Shown: piece after piece, positions 27,554 to 36,724 of the stretch | Numbering within the stretch: the first letter of the stretch is position 1 | Layout of the letters: each line of letters opens with the position of its first letter | The notes under the pieces: model-generated | The model's database searches: none | Seen by the model: only the letters and a program-made list of their open reading frames with translations | Told to the model about the DNA's origin: nothing | Assembly (NCBI RefSeq): GCF_009695635.1 | Contig: NZ_VUNN01000005.1 | Coordinates: 58,543-122,542, forward strand | Reading direction: 5' to 3' | Length of the DNA: 64,000 bases | DNA from: Bullifex porci | GTDB lineage: Bacteria > Spirochaetota > Spirochaetia > Sphaerochaetales > Sphaerochaetaceae | Position numbers and translations under genes: made by a program

Positions 27554-27921
27554 TGGAGATGGGGAGATTCGAACTCCCGTCCTGATGTGCCATCCTAAAA
27601 CGTCTACGGCCGTAGTCACATTTTTGGATCTTGAGATAAAAACGGTAATGTATCCAACCTTTTTATCTCCAGCTGACTAATAGTCTCCGTTTTATGTCAG
27701 CCTAAAACGAACAAGTCCCTATTGGCAACCACAATCTCGAGTTAGGAACAGCACCCTCAAAAGTGGGTCTTACAACTCACGCTGCAAGTAATTCTGCTTC
27801 GTCAGAAACGAATACTTCGTCTTCTTTCTTTGCATTTATTTTTTGTGCCAGTTTAACAAGTTAGCGCTTGGACCGCAGTCTTAGAAGTGGTCCGCCACCA
27901 GTCGAAACCAGAGACATCCCC
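27554..27921 (-). ncRNA. ssrA: Transfer-messenger RNA (tmRNA)
   Basis: The tRNA-like ends pair correctly: 5' GGGGATG (27921-27915) with 3' CATCTCC (27561-27555) with one G-U, discriminator A at 27554, and a T arm GGGAG-TTCGAAT-CTCCC. The 5' domain begins GGGGATGTCTCTGGTTTCGA, typical of tmRNA. The reading frame for the proteolysis tag runs from a GCA at 27848 to TGA at 27779-27777 and encodes 23 residues, beginning AQKINAKKED and ending DEAELLAA. The base four positions before the resume codon is A, as required in E. coli. CCA is not encoded (the DNA continues ATTAAG), so a CCA-adding enzyme is needed. It rescues stalled ribosomes together with SmpB, encoded next door. Confidence 0.96.
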
Positions 27922-27934
27922 TTATTTCAAAACT

Positions 27935-27963
27935 AATATACACAAAGATTAAATAATCGGCAA
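27935..27963 (-). promoter_or_regulatory. Promoter of ssrA
   Basis: On the minus strand TTGCCG (27963-27958) and TATATT (27940-27935) are 17 bases apart, just past the smpB stop. Transcription would begin near 27928, seven bases before the mature 5' end, which RNase P would then generate. Confidence 0.7.
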
Positions 27964-27967
27964 GAGA

Positions 27968-28435
27968 TTAGTAATTTAACATCTTGAGCTCACGGCGAGC
28001 ATCTTTATTTAAATCACGCTCCTTAATAGCATTCTTTTTATCATAAACTGCTTTACCACGTGCTAAAGCAATTTTCATCTTAATTAAGTTACCCTTTAGA
28101 TATATTTCTAGAGGTACAATAGTCATACCTTTAGATTCTACCTTTCTTTTAAACTTCTTAACCTCTTGCTTATGAGCTAATAATCTTCTCTTTCTGTCCC
28201 CTTGATGGTTGAAAACAGAACCATGAGAGTAGGGTTGAATAGTAAAAGCAATTAGCTCTAAGGTATTATCTTTAATTGTAATATATGAGTCCCCAAAGGA
28301 AACACGTCCCATACGAACGCTTTTAACCTCTGTGCCAACTAGCTCTATACCACATTCAAGTTCTTCTATTATCTCATAGTTAAAAAATGCTTTTTTATTC
28401 TTTAAGATGAGCTTAAACTTGTCTTTTTCCATCAA
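27968..28435 (-). CDS. smpB: SsrA-binding protein SmpB
   Basis: 155 residues. SmpB binds the tRNA-like domain of tmRNA and brings it to stalled ribosomes. Family motifs are clear: NKKAFFNYEIIEELECGIEL, LVGTEVKSVRMGRVSFGDSY, and the C-terminal ARGKAVYDKKNAIKERD followed by the tail that enters the mRNA channel. It is encoded directly upstream of ssrA on the same strand, with a separate ssrA promoter in between. Its ATG overlaps the stop of the SUMF1-domain gene (ATGA), so smpB is transcribed from that gene's promoter. Confidence 0.97.
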   Translation of the reverse strand: MMEKDKFKLILKNKKAFFNYEIIEELECGIELVGTEVKSVRMGRVSFGDSYITIKDNTLELIAFTIQPYSHGSVFNHQGDRKRRLLAHKQEVKKFKRKVESKGMTIVPLEIYLKGNLIKMKIALARGKAVYDKKNAIKERDLNKDARRELKMLNY

Positions 28436-29850
28436 ATATCCTTTGCAACTCTAAAGCCAGTATACTCACTTGTAGTTTTTTTCTCAATCACACCAACATC
28501 TGAAGGCTTTATTGTAGTTGAATTATTAATAAAGGAGCCTCCCTTAATAACAACATCTGTTGTAGGGTAGGAAATATCACTATTATATAATCCAGATATT
28601 CGTGAAAGAGGAATATAGCTAGTTGAGGTTAGCTCCCAAAGACATCCCTTAACTCCCTTTGGAAGAGTCTCATCATTATCAATAACAATTAAAGAATTAC
28701 TATAATTTTTATTCTCACAAGAAGCTGCAACGACCTCCCACTCAGCTTCGCTAAGTAGACGGTAGCTTTCATTATTCTTTTTACTTAACCATTCACAATA
28801 AGCATTAGCAGCATACCAACTTACATTTCTTATAGGAAGTAAGCTCTTATTATCTACGCTTGGAAATATTCCAGCTAAATAATATTCATCTACCATACCA
28901 TCTTGAATTAATGTATCGATATTAGATTTAGCCCAATATGGATTTTCACTGATAAATAATGCGTAATCATATTCAGAAACATATGAAGTGCTAACAGCAA
29001 AAGGCTTAACAAGCTGCTTTACTGGATATGTATTAATGCCAAAGATATTTACAAGGCTATCAGAGCCAATAGTAAACTCTGTTTCATCGTAGACAAACAT
29101 ATTATTCTCTTTCTTTGGCAGATTAACACTATTAATTGTATTTAAATAAACCATATCTGAATTAGAATCTAATATATCATCTAATTTACTATATAAATTG
29201 TTAAAGCTATCTGATTTATAATTAATATTATTATCCTCAAAAAGCTTTATAGCATTATCTAAATCTAATTTCATTTCATTAGATGTAATAAAATTAGAAA
29301 TAAAGAATAATTCTTCAGCTACATCATTAATACCACAGGAAGCTGCATCCCTAGCTAAATTCTCAATTAGTGGAGGGTAGTTGTAGAACTCTGAATAATC
29401 AGTAATAGCTGAGTAGGCTTCTATTTGCTCAATAGTACTAATTAATGCTCTTTGATAAATTTCTTTATTATTAGCTACAGGAACATTAACATCCAATGTT
29501 CTTTTAAAAATTAAGGTCAAAACAATAGGATGATCAATTTTTAATGTTTCGCTATAAATTACTTCACTATCCTTAATAAACTCAACCTTATGCTCACCAG
29601 ATGGAACAAAGATTCTACTTCCTTCCGTTGAGCCAATATATTTTTCATCTAAGATAATTCCGACATTTGATAGCTCACTGTTAAAGCTAACATAACGACC
29701 ACCATTCAAAATGCCAGGTAATATTCCTATTAAAAAGAATAGGATTAATATAACAATAACTAAAGCAATAAGAATATATTTTCCAGGCCTCATGCCTAAG
29801 AACTTCGGAAGTACTACTTTTTCAACCTCCGGGAGTTTATCTTTTTTCAT
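28432..29850 (-). CDS. Membrane-anchored protein with PEGA and SUMF1-like domains
   Basis: 472 residues. After a basic cytoplasmic segment (~24) a single membrane helix lies at about 25-48, then a PEGA-like strand domain (about 50-115, with GIILDEKYIGSTEGSRIFVP), a helical middle (~120-230), and a C-terminal domain of the formylglycine-generating-enzyme/sulfatase-modifying family (WYAANAYCEWLSKKNNESYR, LLSEAEWEVVAA, VIKGGSF and TGFRVAKD). The two active-site cysteines of true FGE are not evident, so it is more likely a binding or structural relative, as is common in spirochaetes. It is co-transcribed with smpB for no obvious functional reason. Confidence 0.8.
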   Translation of the reverse strand: MKKDKLPEVEKVVLPKFLGMRPGKYILIALVIVILILFFLIGILPGILNGGRYVSFNSELSNVGIILDEKYIGSTEGSRIFVPSGEHKVEFIKDSEVIYSETLKIDHPIVLTLIFKRTLDVNVPVANNKEIYQRALISTIEQIEAYSAITDYSEFYNYPPLIENLARDAASCGINDVAEELFFISNFITSNEMKLDLDNAIKLFEDNNINYKSDSFNNLYSKLDDILDSNSDMVYLNTINSVNLPKKENNMFVYDETEFTIGSDSLVNIFGINTYPVKQLVKPFAVSTSYVSEYDYALFISENPYWAKSNIDTLIQDGMVDEYYLAGIFPSVDNKSLLPIRNVSWYAANAYCEWLSKKNNESYRLLSEAEWEVVAASCENKNYSNSLIVIDNDETLPKGVKGCLWELTSTSYIPLSRISGLYNSDISYPTTDVVIKGGSFINNSTTIKPSDVGVIEKKTTSEYTGFRVAKDI

Positions 29851-29861
29851 ATAAAATTAAA

Positions 29862-29889
29862 ATTAATCCTAAAATACTCCTATTGTCAA
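29862..29889 (-). promoter_or_regulatory. Promoter with very short leader for the SUMF1-domain gene
   Basis: On the minus strand a perfect TTGACA (29889-29884) is followed after 16 bases by ATTAAT (29867-29862). The start codon at 29850 is 11 bases beyond, so the leader would be only about five bases, and there is no ribosome-binding site. Confidence 0.6.
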
Positions 29890-29906
29890 CAAATCAAGGC
29901 TCTGTT

Positions 29907-30905
29907 ATGTTTATGAATATGGATAAGCTATATTCATTTCTTGAAAATAAGACAGTTAATTATCTTACACATAAAAAAGCCTTAAAGGCCTATGAAAAAA
30001 GTAAAAAGAAAACAATATTAACAGAGATTTGGTCTTGGCTCGATGCGCTAATATTTGCTGTTGTTGTAGTTATTATTTTAAATCAGTTTTTATTCCAGCT
30101 ATTTTTAATTCCATCTCCATCGATGGTTTCAACATTAAATATCGGTGATAGAGTAATAGTCAGTAAGGTATCATATGGTATAGAGGCATATCCTACTGGA
30201 CCAAAGCTCTTTTCTGATTCAAGACGTGTTCAACGTGATGATATCATTACCTTTTATAATCCTGAATATGATTCTAAAGGTCCGTTCTTTGATATTCTTT
30301 CTCAAATTATTTATTACTCAACTCTTTCATTAGTAAATATTGATAGAAATGAGGATGGCTCAATCGCTGAAAGATTATATGTAAAGCGTGCTGTTGGCTT
30401 TGGTGGTGATAACGTTAAATTTAAAGATGGTAATGTATTAATAAAACCTGCAGGGTACAATAATTACATTACAGAAGAGAGCTATAGAGAGGCTAATGAG
30501 CTATCAAATGGACCTCATAGAAGTGTAGATTCAACACTTTATGATGGTATGCATGCTTGGGGTAGACTATATGCACTTCAAGAAAACTCAATAAATGTAG
30601 TTCCTCAGCACTTAAAAAATTCATATGAAAGTGTAAAGGATCAATATATGTTTGATCGTTATGAGTTTGAAAATAACCGTACACTTATGAATACATTAAT
30701 AAATCCAACAGATATGAATGCTCGCTCTGAACATGGCCACTATAGAGCTGGTATTTATGTTCCGGAAAACTATGTATTACCACTAGGTGATAATCGTGAT
30801 AACTCCTCAGATGGTAGATATTTTGGACCAGTTAAGGAATCAACTATAAATGGTAAGGTTGTAGGTAGATTCTGGCCACTTGGTAGTGTAGGGATAGTTA
30901 AGTGA
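29907..30905 (+). CDS. lepB: Signal peptidase I
   Basis: 332 residues from the ATG at 29907 (AAGG seven bases upstream; in-frame ATGs at 29913 and 29919 are alternatives, and an upstream TTG is unlikely). The Ser/Lys dyad is S72 in PSPSM and K160 in RLYVKRAVG, with the GDNRDNSSDGRYFGPV box near the C terminus. A membrane helix (about 45-65) precedes the catalytic serine. It cleaves signal peptides of secreted proteins. The family is usually 180-350 residues; an insertion of ~100 residues lies between the Lys and GDNRD boxes. The stop overlaps the hemW start. Confidence 0.95.
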   Translation: MFMNMDKLYSFLENKTVNYLTHKKALKAYEKSKKKTILTEIWSWLDALIFAVVVVIILNQFLFQLFLIPSPSMVSTLNIGDRVIVSKVSYGIEAYPTGPKLFSDSRRVQRDDIITFYNPEYDSKGPFFDILSQIIYYSTLSLVNIDRNEDGSIAERLYVKRAVGFGGDNVKFKDGNVLIKPAGYNNYITEESYREANELSNGPHRSVDSTLYDGMHAWGRLYALQENSINVVPQHLKNSYESVKDQYMFDRYEFENNRTLMNTLINPTDMNARSEHGHYRAGIYVPENYVLPLGDNRDNSSDGRYFGPVKESTINGKVVGRFWPLGSVGIVK

Positions 30906-32026
30906 TTGAAGCTTTAGATTTATCGAGACCTGTATCTCTCTATATTCACATACCTTTTTGCCAAACTAAATGTGGTTACTGTGCCTTTTACTCTACAGTT
31001 GACCACAGTGCTAAGGAGCAATTTCTAGCTACACTAAATAAGCACATAAGCGTATTAAATGAAGAGATTAAAAAGCCTTATAAGAGTATTTTTATTGGTG
31101 GTGGAAACCCTGGAATAATTGGTTTTGATGAATTATTAAAAATTGCTGAAAATGCATGTAAATATGGAAAACCTGAAGAATTTTCAATAGAGATAAATCC
31201 TGAGCATGTAAGTAATGAGATTGAAAAGCTAATTCCCTATGTAAATAGAATAAGTGTTGGCATTCAATCCTTTGATGATAATGCTCTTAAAACTATTGGT
31301 AGAAATGCTAGAAGACGAGATAATATTAATGCTTTAAATATTCTTTCTAGCCTAAAGGATAAATATAAATTACAAATTAATGGTGATTTAATTTGCTGTA
31401 TTCCTGGTCACAGTAAGGAAAAAACTCTTGAGGATATAGAAACACTTTCATCCTTCAATGTTGATCATATCTCTCTTTATTCCTTAACCTTTGAGGAGGG
31501 AACAAAGCTTACTCAAAGTGTAAAGCCTTTAGATGAAGGTGAGGAAAGAGAAATATTAATTGCTGCTTGGGATAAATTAGATGAGCTTGGATATGAGCAA
31601 TATGAAATAAGTAATTTTGCTCAAAAAGGGTGTAGATGTATCCATAACCAAGTATATTGGAATTTAGGTCAATATATTGGATTAGGTCCTAGTGCAGAAA
31701 GTAGTGTTGGCTATAAAAAGGTCATTTCCTTAAGAGAAAAGGATAGTGTAGAGGAATATATTAAAACACCATCCTTTGATGCATATAAGCTTTCAAAAGA
31801 GGAATTGGAAGAGGAGTATCTTTTAACTCATTTAAGACTAAAGGATGGGATTAATAAAGAAGATTATTTTGATAGATTCTCTCAAAGCTTTGATGATGTT
31901 TATAATTCTTTTATAGAAAACTTAGAAGAAGGACTTTACACCAATGATGAAAAGTGTTTTAAACTTACTAGAGAGGGTTTTCTAGTAGAAAATCAAGTAA
32001 TTTTAACGCTAGCAATGGCTATTTAA
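30902..32026 (+). CDS. hemW: Radical SAM heme chaperone HemW
   Basis: 374 residues starting at a GTG (30902) that overlaps the lepB stop. The radical-SAM cysteines are C20, C24 and C27 (CQTKCGYC) with the HemW-type start VSLYIHIPFC, and the domain continues through GGGNPG, SVGIQSFDD and YSLTFEEGT. HemW proteins are annotated as oxygen-independent coproporphyrinogen III oxidase-like but act as heme-delivery proteins where studied. The C-terminal wing is present (LSKEELEEEYLLTHLRLKDGI). HemN itself carries an additional N-terminal motif that is absent here, hence hemW and not hemN. Confidence 0.9.
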   Translation: MIEALDLSRPVSLYIHIPFCQTKCGYCAFYSTVDHSAKEQFLATLNKHISVLNEEIKKPYKSIFIGGGNPGIIGFDELLKIAENACKYGKPEEFSIEINPEHVSNEIEKLIPYVNRISVGIQSFDDNALKTIGRNARRRDNINALNILSSLKDKYKLQINGDLICCIPGHSKEKTLEDIETLSSFNVDHISLYSLTFEEGTKLTQSVKPLDEGEEREILIAAWDKLDELGYEQYEISNFAQKGCRCIHNQVYWNLGQYIGLGPSAESSVGYKKVISLREKDSVEEYIKTPSFDAYKLSKEELEEEYLLTHLRLKDGINKEDYFDRFSQSFDDVYNSFIENLEEGLYTNDEKCFKLTREGFLVENQVILTLAMAI

Positions 32027-32045
32027 AAAAAAATAAATCATCTTG

Positions 32046-32075
32046 TTGACGATATATTTTTATTTGTGATAGTTT
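32046..32075 (+). promoter_or_regulatory. Candidate promoter before yebC
   Basis: TTGACG (32046-32051), 18-base spacer, TAGTTT (32070-32075). The -35 box is good and the -10 box weak. The yebC ATG is 36 bases beyond and has AAGGGG as ribosome-binding site. Confidence 0.4.
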
Positions 32076-32111
32076 AATGTAGTTGTAAATTTTAATTATA
32101 AGGGGTTTTAT

Positions 32112-32855
32112 ATGTCTGGCCACAGTAAATGGGCAACTATCAAACATGCAAAAGGTATCGCGGACGCAAAACGTGGACAAAAGTTCACTAAGCTCATCAA
32201 GGAAATCACAGTAGCTGCAAAGCAAGGCGGACCTGATCCTAACTCCAATGCTACACTCAGAACAGCCATCTTAAAGGCAAAAGCTGAGAACATGCCAAAA
32301 GATAACATTGAAAGGGCAATCAAGAAAGCAACAGGTGAAGGTGGAGCAGCAAACTACTTTGAGCTTACTTATGAAGGATATGCTCCAGGTGGAGTTGCTA
32401 TCATCATCGATACTCTAACAGATAATAAGAACAGAACTGCAGCAGATGTACGTTCTACACTTACAAAGCTTGGCGGAACTCTCGGTTCTACAGGTTGTGT
32501 ATCATACATGTTCCAAACTAAGGGTATTATTACTTACAGCGAAGAGAAGTATACAGAGGATCAGATTCTTGAAGCTGCACTCGATAATGGAGCAGAGGAT
32601 GTTAGTACATCAGATGGTGTAATTGAAGTAACTACTGCACCAGCAGATTTCGCTACAGTACTTGAAGCTATGCAGGCTGCAGGCTTTGAGCAGGAAAGTG
32701 CTGATATTCAGAAGATTGCTGATCAAACTGTTACACTTGATAATGAAAAGGCTAACAAGGTTCTTAAGATTGTTGAACGCCTTGAAGATCTTGAGGATGT
32801 TCAGCTCGTATCTACAAACCTTGAGCTTCCAGATGATTTCGAAGCAGAGGCTTAA
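32112..32855 (+). CDS. yebC: YebC/PmpR-family DNA- or ribosome-associated protein
   Basis: 247 residues. It begins MSGHSKWATIKHAKGIADAK, the family signature, and continues with NMPKDNIERAIKKATGEG and EGYAPGGVAIIIDTLTDN. Members were described as transcriptional regulators; recent work on YebC links some paralogues to rescue of ribosomes at polyproline stretches. Which role holds here is not visible from the sequence. It precedes the ruvC-ruvA-ruvB group by six bases, as in E. coli and many other bacteria. Confidence 0.96.
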   Translation: MSGHSKWATIKHAKGIADAKRGQKFTKLIKEITVAAKQGGPDPNSNATLRTAILKAKAENMPKDNIERAIKKATGEGGAANYFELTYEGYAPGGVAIIIDTLTDNKNRTAADVRSTLTKLGGTLGSTGCVSYMFQTKGIITYSEEKYTEDQILEAALDNGAEDVSTSDGVIEVTTAPADFATVLEAMQAAGFEQESADIQKIADQTVTLDNEKANKVLKIVERLEDLEDVQLVSTNLELPDDFEAEA

Positions 32856-32861
32856 TAATCT

Positions 32862-33359
32862 ATGATAATCCTAGGTGTTGACCCAGGATTGGCAAATACA
32901 GGCTGGGGTGTTGTTGAGGTAATCAATCAGCGCTACCGGCCTGTTTCTTTTGGAGTTATTACAACTAAGCCTGAAGCTGCCCTTCCTGATAGAATATTCT
33001 CTATCACAGATGAAATTTCAAAAATAGCTGACAAATACAATGTTGAGGTTGTATCGATGGAAGAAATATTTTTTACTAAAAATATATCTTCTGCAATTAG
33101 TGTTGCCAAAGTAATTGGTGCAATTAGCTTTGAGATGAGAAGAAAGAAAATTAAAGTTGAATACTTTTCTCCTCCTCAAATTAAAACCGCTGTAACAGGA
33201 ATAGGAAGTGCAGATAAAAACCAGGTTCAGCAGATGGTTAAAATACTATTAGGCCTTGATTCAATTCCACGACCTGACCATGCTGCTGATGCTCTTGCCG
33301 ATTGCATTACTTATGCTGTATTCTCTTCTACAGGAGCAAAGCTTAGAGGTAATAAATGA
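32862..33359 (+). CDS. ruvC: Holliday junction resolvase RuvC
   Basis: 165 residues. RuvC cuts Holliday junctions held by RuvAB. The catalytic acids are recognisable: D7 (LGVDPGLANTGWG), the glutamate of SMEEIFF, and the C-terminal HAADALADC aspartate. It lies six bases after yebC and its stop overlaps the ruvA start (ATGA). The order yebC-ruvC-ruvA-ruvB is conserved in many bacteria and supports one transcript. Confidence 0.97.
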   Translation: MIILGVDPGLANTGWGVVEVINQRYRPVSFGVITTKPEAALPDRIFSITDEISKIADKYNVEVVSMEEIFFTKNISSAISVAKVIGAISFEMRRKKIKVEYFSPPQIKTAVTGIGSADKNQVQQMVKILLGLDSIPRPDHAADALADCITYAVFSSTGAKLRGNK

Positions 33360-33979
33360 TTAATGCTTTAAATGGTTTTCTTGTTAGTATTGACCAAAAT
33401 AGTTTAGTAATTAATGTAAGTGGTGTTGAGTTTTATGTAGAGATATCTACTCAGGCTGCATCATATTTTTCTTCCTTAAATAGAGATAAAGAGGTAAGAG
33501 TTCTAACAAAATATGTTGTAAGAGAGGATGCTGCATTACTATTTGGCTTTAAGGATTCCTTTGAGCGTGATTGCTTTAATCAGCTACAGACTGTACCAGG
33601 TATTGGTGCTAAGCAAGCATTAAAAATACTTTCTGCTATTAGTGTTAATGATTTTATTAAGGCTTTAGACCAAAGAGATGTATCTACTCTTTCAAGAATC
33701 CCAGGTATTGGAGCTAAATCTGCACAAAAATTAATATTAATGCTACGTGATACATTAGTTATTACAGACGATAGTCCTAGCGGCGTTGATAATGTTGAAA
33801 AGGATAATAAGCTTTGGGCAGATGTTGTTGATTCACTTGTTGGAATGGGCTTTGATAAAAAGAATGTTTACAAAACATTAGATAAGATATTGAAGGAAGA
33901 AAATGAGAAGATAAAGAAGCTGAGTCATACTCAAGCTGAAAGCTATATCTTCCCAATTTTACTTAGGAGGCTTTCATGA
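33356..33979 (+). CDS. ruvA: Holliday junction DNA helicase subunit RuvA
   Basis: 207 residues. It has the N-terminal OB domain ([12 protein letters not shown] ... [16 protein letters not shown]) and two helix-hairpin-helix motifs ([16 protein letters not shown] and [16 protein letters not shown]), then a loosely linked C-terminal domain that contacts RuvB ([11 protein letters not shown]). RuvA tetramers bind the junction and load RuvB. The start overlaps the ruvC stop and its own stop overlaps the ruvB start. Confidence 0.97.
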   Translation: MINALNGFLVSIDQNSLVINVSGVEFYVEISTQAASYFSSLNRDKEVRVLTKYVVREDAALLFGFKDSFERDCFNQLQTVPGIGAKQALKILSAISVNDFIKALDQRDVSTLSRIPGIGAKSAQKLILMLRDTLVITDDSPSGVDNVEKDNKLWADVVDSLVGMGFDKKNVYKTLDKILKEENEKIKKLSHTQAESYIFPILLRRLS

Positions 33980-35031
33980 TAGATGATGATGAAAAATATA
34001 CACAGGATGACAGTCCTGTAAGTGTAACCTTTCAAGCCTCTGATGAAAAAAATGAAAATATTTTAAGACCTCAATATCTAGAGGATTTCCAGGGTCAAAA
34101 GCAGCTAAAAGAAAATCTATCGATCTTTATAAAGGCTGCAAGAGATCGCTCTGAAGCATTAGATCATACATTCCTTGTTGGGCCTCCAGGATTAGGTAAA
34201 ACTACATTAGCTGCAATTATTGCTAATGAAATGCACTCTGAAATTAGGATGACTAGTGCTCCAGCTCTCGATAAGCCAAAGGATTTAGCAGGTATTTTAA
34301 CTAATGTTACAGAAAACTCTATTTTCTTTATCGATGAGATACATAGATTAAAGCCTGCACTTGAGGAAATGCTATACATTGCTATGGAGGACTTTGAAAT
34401 TGACTGGGTAATAGGGCAGGGTCCTAGTGCTCGCACAATGAGAATTCCTCTACCTAAGTTTACTTTAGTTGGAGCAACAACTAAGGCTGGTGCAGTATCA
34501 ACACCATTATCAGAGCGTTTTGGTATTAATTGTCATCTAGAGTACTATGATGATGAGGAGCTAAAAAATATTATTTTGCGTTCTGCAGCTATTTTAAAGT
34601 GTAAGATTGAAGACGATGCAGCATCTCTTTTAGCTCATTGCTCAAGAGGTACTCCTCGTATTGCGAATAGATTATTAAAGCGCTTGAGGGACTTTGCTGA
34701 CATTCTAAGCGACGGAGTAATTAATACCAATATTGTAAAGCATGGTCTTACAAAGCTTGGAATAGATAGTAATGGCTTAGAGAGACAGGATAGAAATATC
34801 TTAAAAACTATTATTGACTTCTATGATGGCGGTCCTGTTGGAGCCGATACACTATCAATTAGTGTAGGTGAAGCTGTAGAGACGCTAGAAGATTTCTATG
34901 AACCATATTTAATCCAGCAGGGATATCTAAAGAGAACACCTAGAGGTAGGTGTGTAACAGCAAAAGCATATGAGCTGCTTGGAATAAATATTGAAGGAAG
35001 GAAAAATGCAGACCAAGGAATTCTTTTTTGA
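33976..35031 (+). CDS. ruvB: Holliday junction DNA helicase subunit RuvB
   Basis: 351 residues. AAA+ motor for branch migration. Walker A is GPPGLGKT (69-76), Walker B IFFIDEIH, with the sensor [15 protein letters not shown] and arginine finger region SERFG; the C-terminal winged helix ends with [20 protein letters not shown]. The first ~25 residues are a poorly conserved acidic extension. The start overlaps the ruvA stop, and the queA gene begins inside the last codons of ruvB. Confidence 0.98.
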   Translation: MIDDDEKYTQDDSPVSVTFQASDEKNENILRPQYLEDFQGQKQLKENLSIFIKAARDRSEALDHTFLVGPPGLGKTTLAAIIANEMHSEIRMTSAPALDKPKDLAGILTNVTENSIFFIDEIHRLKPALEEMLYIAMEDFEIDWVIGQGPSARTMRIPLPKFTLVGATTKAGAVSTPLSERFGINCHLEYYDDEELKNIILRSAAILKCKIEDDAASLLAHCSRGTPRIANRLLKRLRDFADILSDGVINTNIVKHGLTKLGIDSNGLERQDRNILKTIIDFYDGGPVGADTLSISVGEAVETLEDFYEPYLIQQGYLKRTPRGRCVTAKAYELLGINIEGRKNADQGILF

Positions 35032-36043
35032 TTTACCACAAGAATTAATTGCGCAAAACCCAAGTGAAAAGCGTGGTGAAGATAGATTATTATTAATGGA
35101 TCGTAAAAGTGGAGAATATAAGGATTTAACAATAAATGATTTTCCATCTCTCTTAGATGAGAATTGTGTATTAGTAGTAAATAACTCTAAGGTCAGAAAG
35201 GCTAGAACCTTTGCCACAACAGAAAATGGTGGCCAAGTTGAATTTCTTTTCTTAGAAGAGAATGAAGACCACAGCTGGAATTGTATTTGTAATAAAAATA
35301 AAAAGCAAAAAGAGGGTAGAGCTTATTGCTTTAATGATAAGAATGGAAACCTTGTGAAGAAAGGTGTCTTAACTAAGAAAAATGAGGATGGTAGTGTGCA
35401 GCTATCATTTGATGAGCCCTTAGAGGAAGAATTCTTTACCTTAGTTGGACATGTTCCTCTCCCTCCTTATATAAAAAGGGAAGATACCTTTAGTGATGAG
35501 AACAGATACCAAACTGTTTATTCAAAGAATATTGGTTCTGTAGCAAGTCCTACAGCTGGCTTACATTTTACAAAGGAAATTCTAGATAAAATTAAAAGTA
35601 AGGGAATAAAAATTGCTGAAGTAACATTGCATGTTGGTCCTGGTACCTTCCTTCCAGTAAGAAGTGAGAATATTGAAGACCATCATATGCACTATGAAAG
35701 ATATACAGTTACAGAGGAAACTGCTGAGCTTTTAAATAAAGCAAAGAGTGAGAATAAAAAAATAATAGCTGTTGGAACAACTAGTATGAGAACTCTTGAA
35801 AGTGCAGCTGATAGAGTAGGGCATATTCAAGCGGGAAGCAGAAGAACCAATATTTTTATTAAGCCTGGATATGAGTTTAAGTTTGTTGACTCACTATTTA
35901 CAAACTTCCATACTCCAGAGTCAACGCTATTAATGCTGGTTTCTGCTTTTTCAACTAAGGAAAATATCTTTGCAGCATATGAGCATGCAATTAAGGAGAA
36001 ATATCATTTCTTTAGCTATGGCGATGCTATGTTCATTAAATAA
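35006..36043 (+). CDS. queA: S-adenosylmethionine:tRNA ribosyltransferase-isomerase
   Basis: 345 residues from the ATG at 35006, preceded by GAAGGAAGG; an in-frame start 15 bases earlier lacks such a signal. QueA transfers and isomerises the ribosyl group of SAM onto preQ1-modified tRNA during queuosine synthesis. Family motifs: [18 protein letters not shown], the [11 protein letters not shown] block, [10 protein letters not shown] and [10 protein letters not shown]. It overlaps ruvB by 26 bases and converges tail to tail with tmk, with stops overlapping by eight bases. tgt, which catalyses the preceding step, is in this window at 58447. Confidence 0.97.
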   Translation: MQTKEFFFDLPQELIAQNPSEKRGEDRLLLMDRKSGEYKDLTINDFPSLLDENCVLVVNNSKVRKARTFATTENGGQVEFLFLEENEDHSWNCICNKNKKQKEGRAYCFNDKNGNLVKKGVLTKKNEDGSVQLSFDEPLEEEFFTLVGHVPLPPYIKREDTFSDENRYQTVYSKNIGSVASPTAGLHFTKEILDKIKSKGIKIAEVTLHVGPGTFLPVRSENIEDHHMHYERYTVTEETAELLNKAKSENKKIIAVGTTSMRTLESAADRVGHIQAGSRRTNIFIKPGYEFKFVDSLFTNFHTPESTLLMLVSAFSTKENIFAAYEHAIKEKYHFFSYGDAMFIK

Positions 36044-36662
36044 AGCCATAGTGTTCATCAATGAAATGCTCTATCTCCTTTGCAATTTCAGCTATTGTTT
36101 TTGTACCATCAACAACTAACACCTTTGTAGCTGGATTACAATTCTGAATTGCAAATTTAAAGTTTTTTTCAACCTTTACAAGGAACTCTTTCTTTTCAAA
36201 GAGTTCTTTTTCTTCTCCTCTCTTATCTATTCTTTTTAGACAAATATCTACAGGAACATCGATATAGATAAGTATTTCAGGAGAAGGAAAGCTGTTTATC
36301 TCTTTTACATAGTCGTAATCAACATTTACACTTTGGTAAGCAAGAGAGGAGTAAAAATATCTATCAGAAATTTCAAATCTTCCCTCCTGAGTTGAATAGA
36401 AAATCCCATGGTGTGCATTAAACAGATGATCCTCTCTATCTGCTGAATATAAAAGTGCTAAAGCCTTAGGAGTAGTTTTAATTCTATGCTGAAGAACATC
36501 TCTAACCATTCTTCCTATAGGGCCATCTGTTGGCTCACAGGAGAAAGCTACCTTCTTATTTAAATTTTCAAGGTGATTAGCAAGGATTTTCACTTGAGAT
36601 GATTTTCCACAACCATCGAGACCCTCAAAAACGATAAAATTTTTAAGTATAGAAGAATTCAT
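36036..36662 (-). CDS. tmk: Thymidylate kinase
   Basis: 208 residues from the ATG at 36662; an in-frame TTG 18 bases upstream is less likely. It phosphorylates dTMP to dTDP. The P-loop is FEGLDGCGKSS, followed by the DR(Y/H) substrate motif as ISDRYFYSSLAYQ, and the lid region KRIDKRGE. GGAG lies ~12 bases before the ATG, a long spacing. It is a single gene on the minus strand, converging on queA and diverging from tamB. Confidence 0.94.
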   Translation of the reverse strand: MNSSILKNFIVFEGLDGCGKSSQVKILANHLENLNKKVAFSCEPTDGPIGRMVRDVLQHRIKTTPKALALLYSADREDHLFNAHHGIFYSTQEGRFEISDRYFYSSLAYQSVNVDYDYVKEINSFPSPEILIYIDVPVDICLKRIDKRGEEKELFEKKEFLVKVEKNFKFAIQNCNPATKVLVVDGTKTIAEIAKEIEHFIDEHYGFI

Positions 36663-36724
36663 ACTGTCTATAGGCTCCAATTTTTGTTATTATTTAAGAT
36701 ACAATAACATTATTTGGAGCAAAA

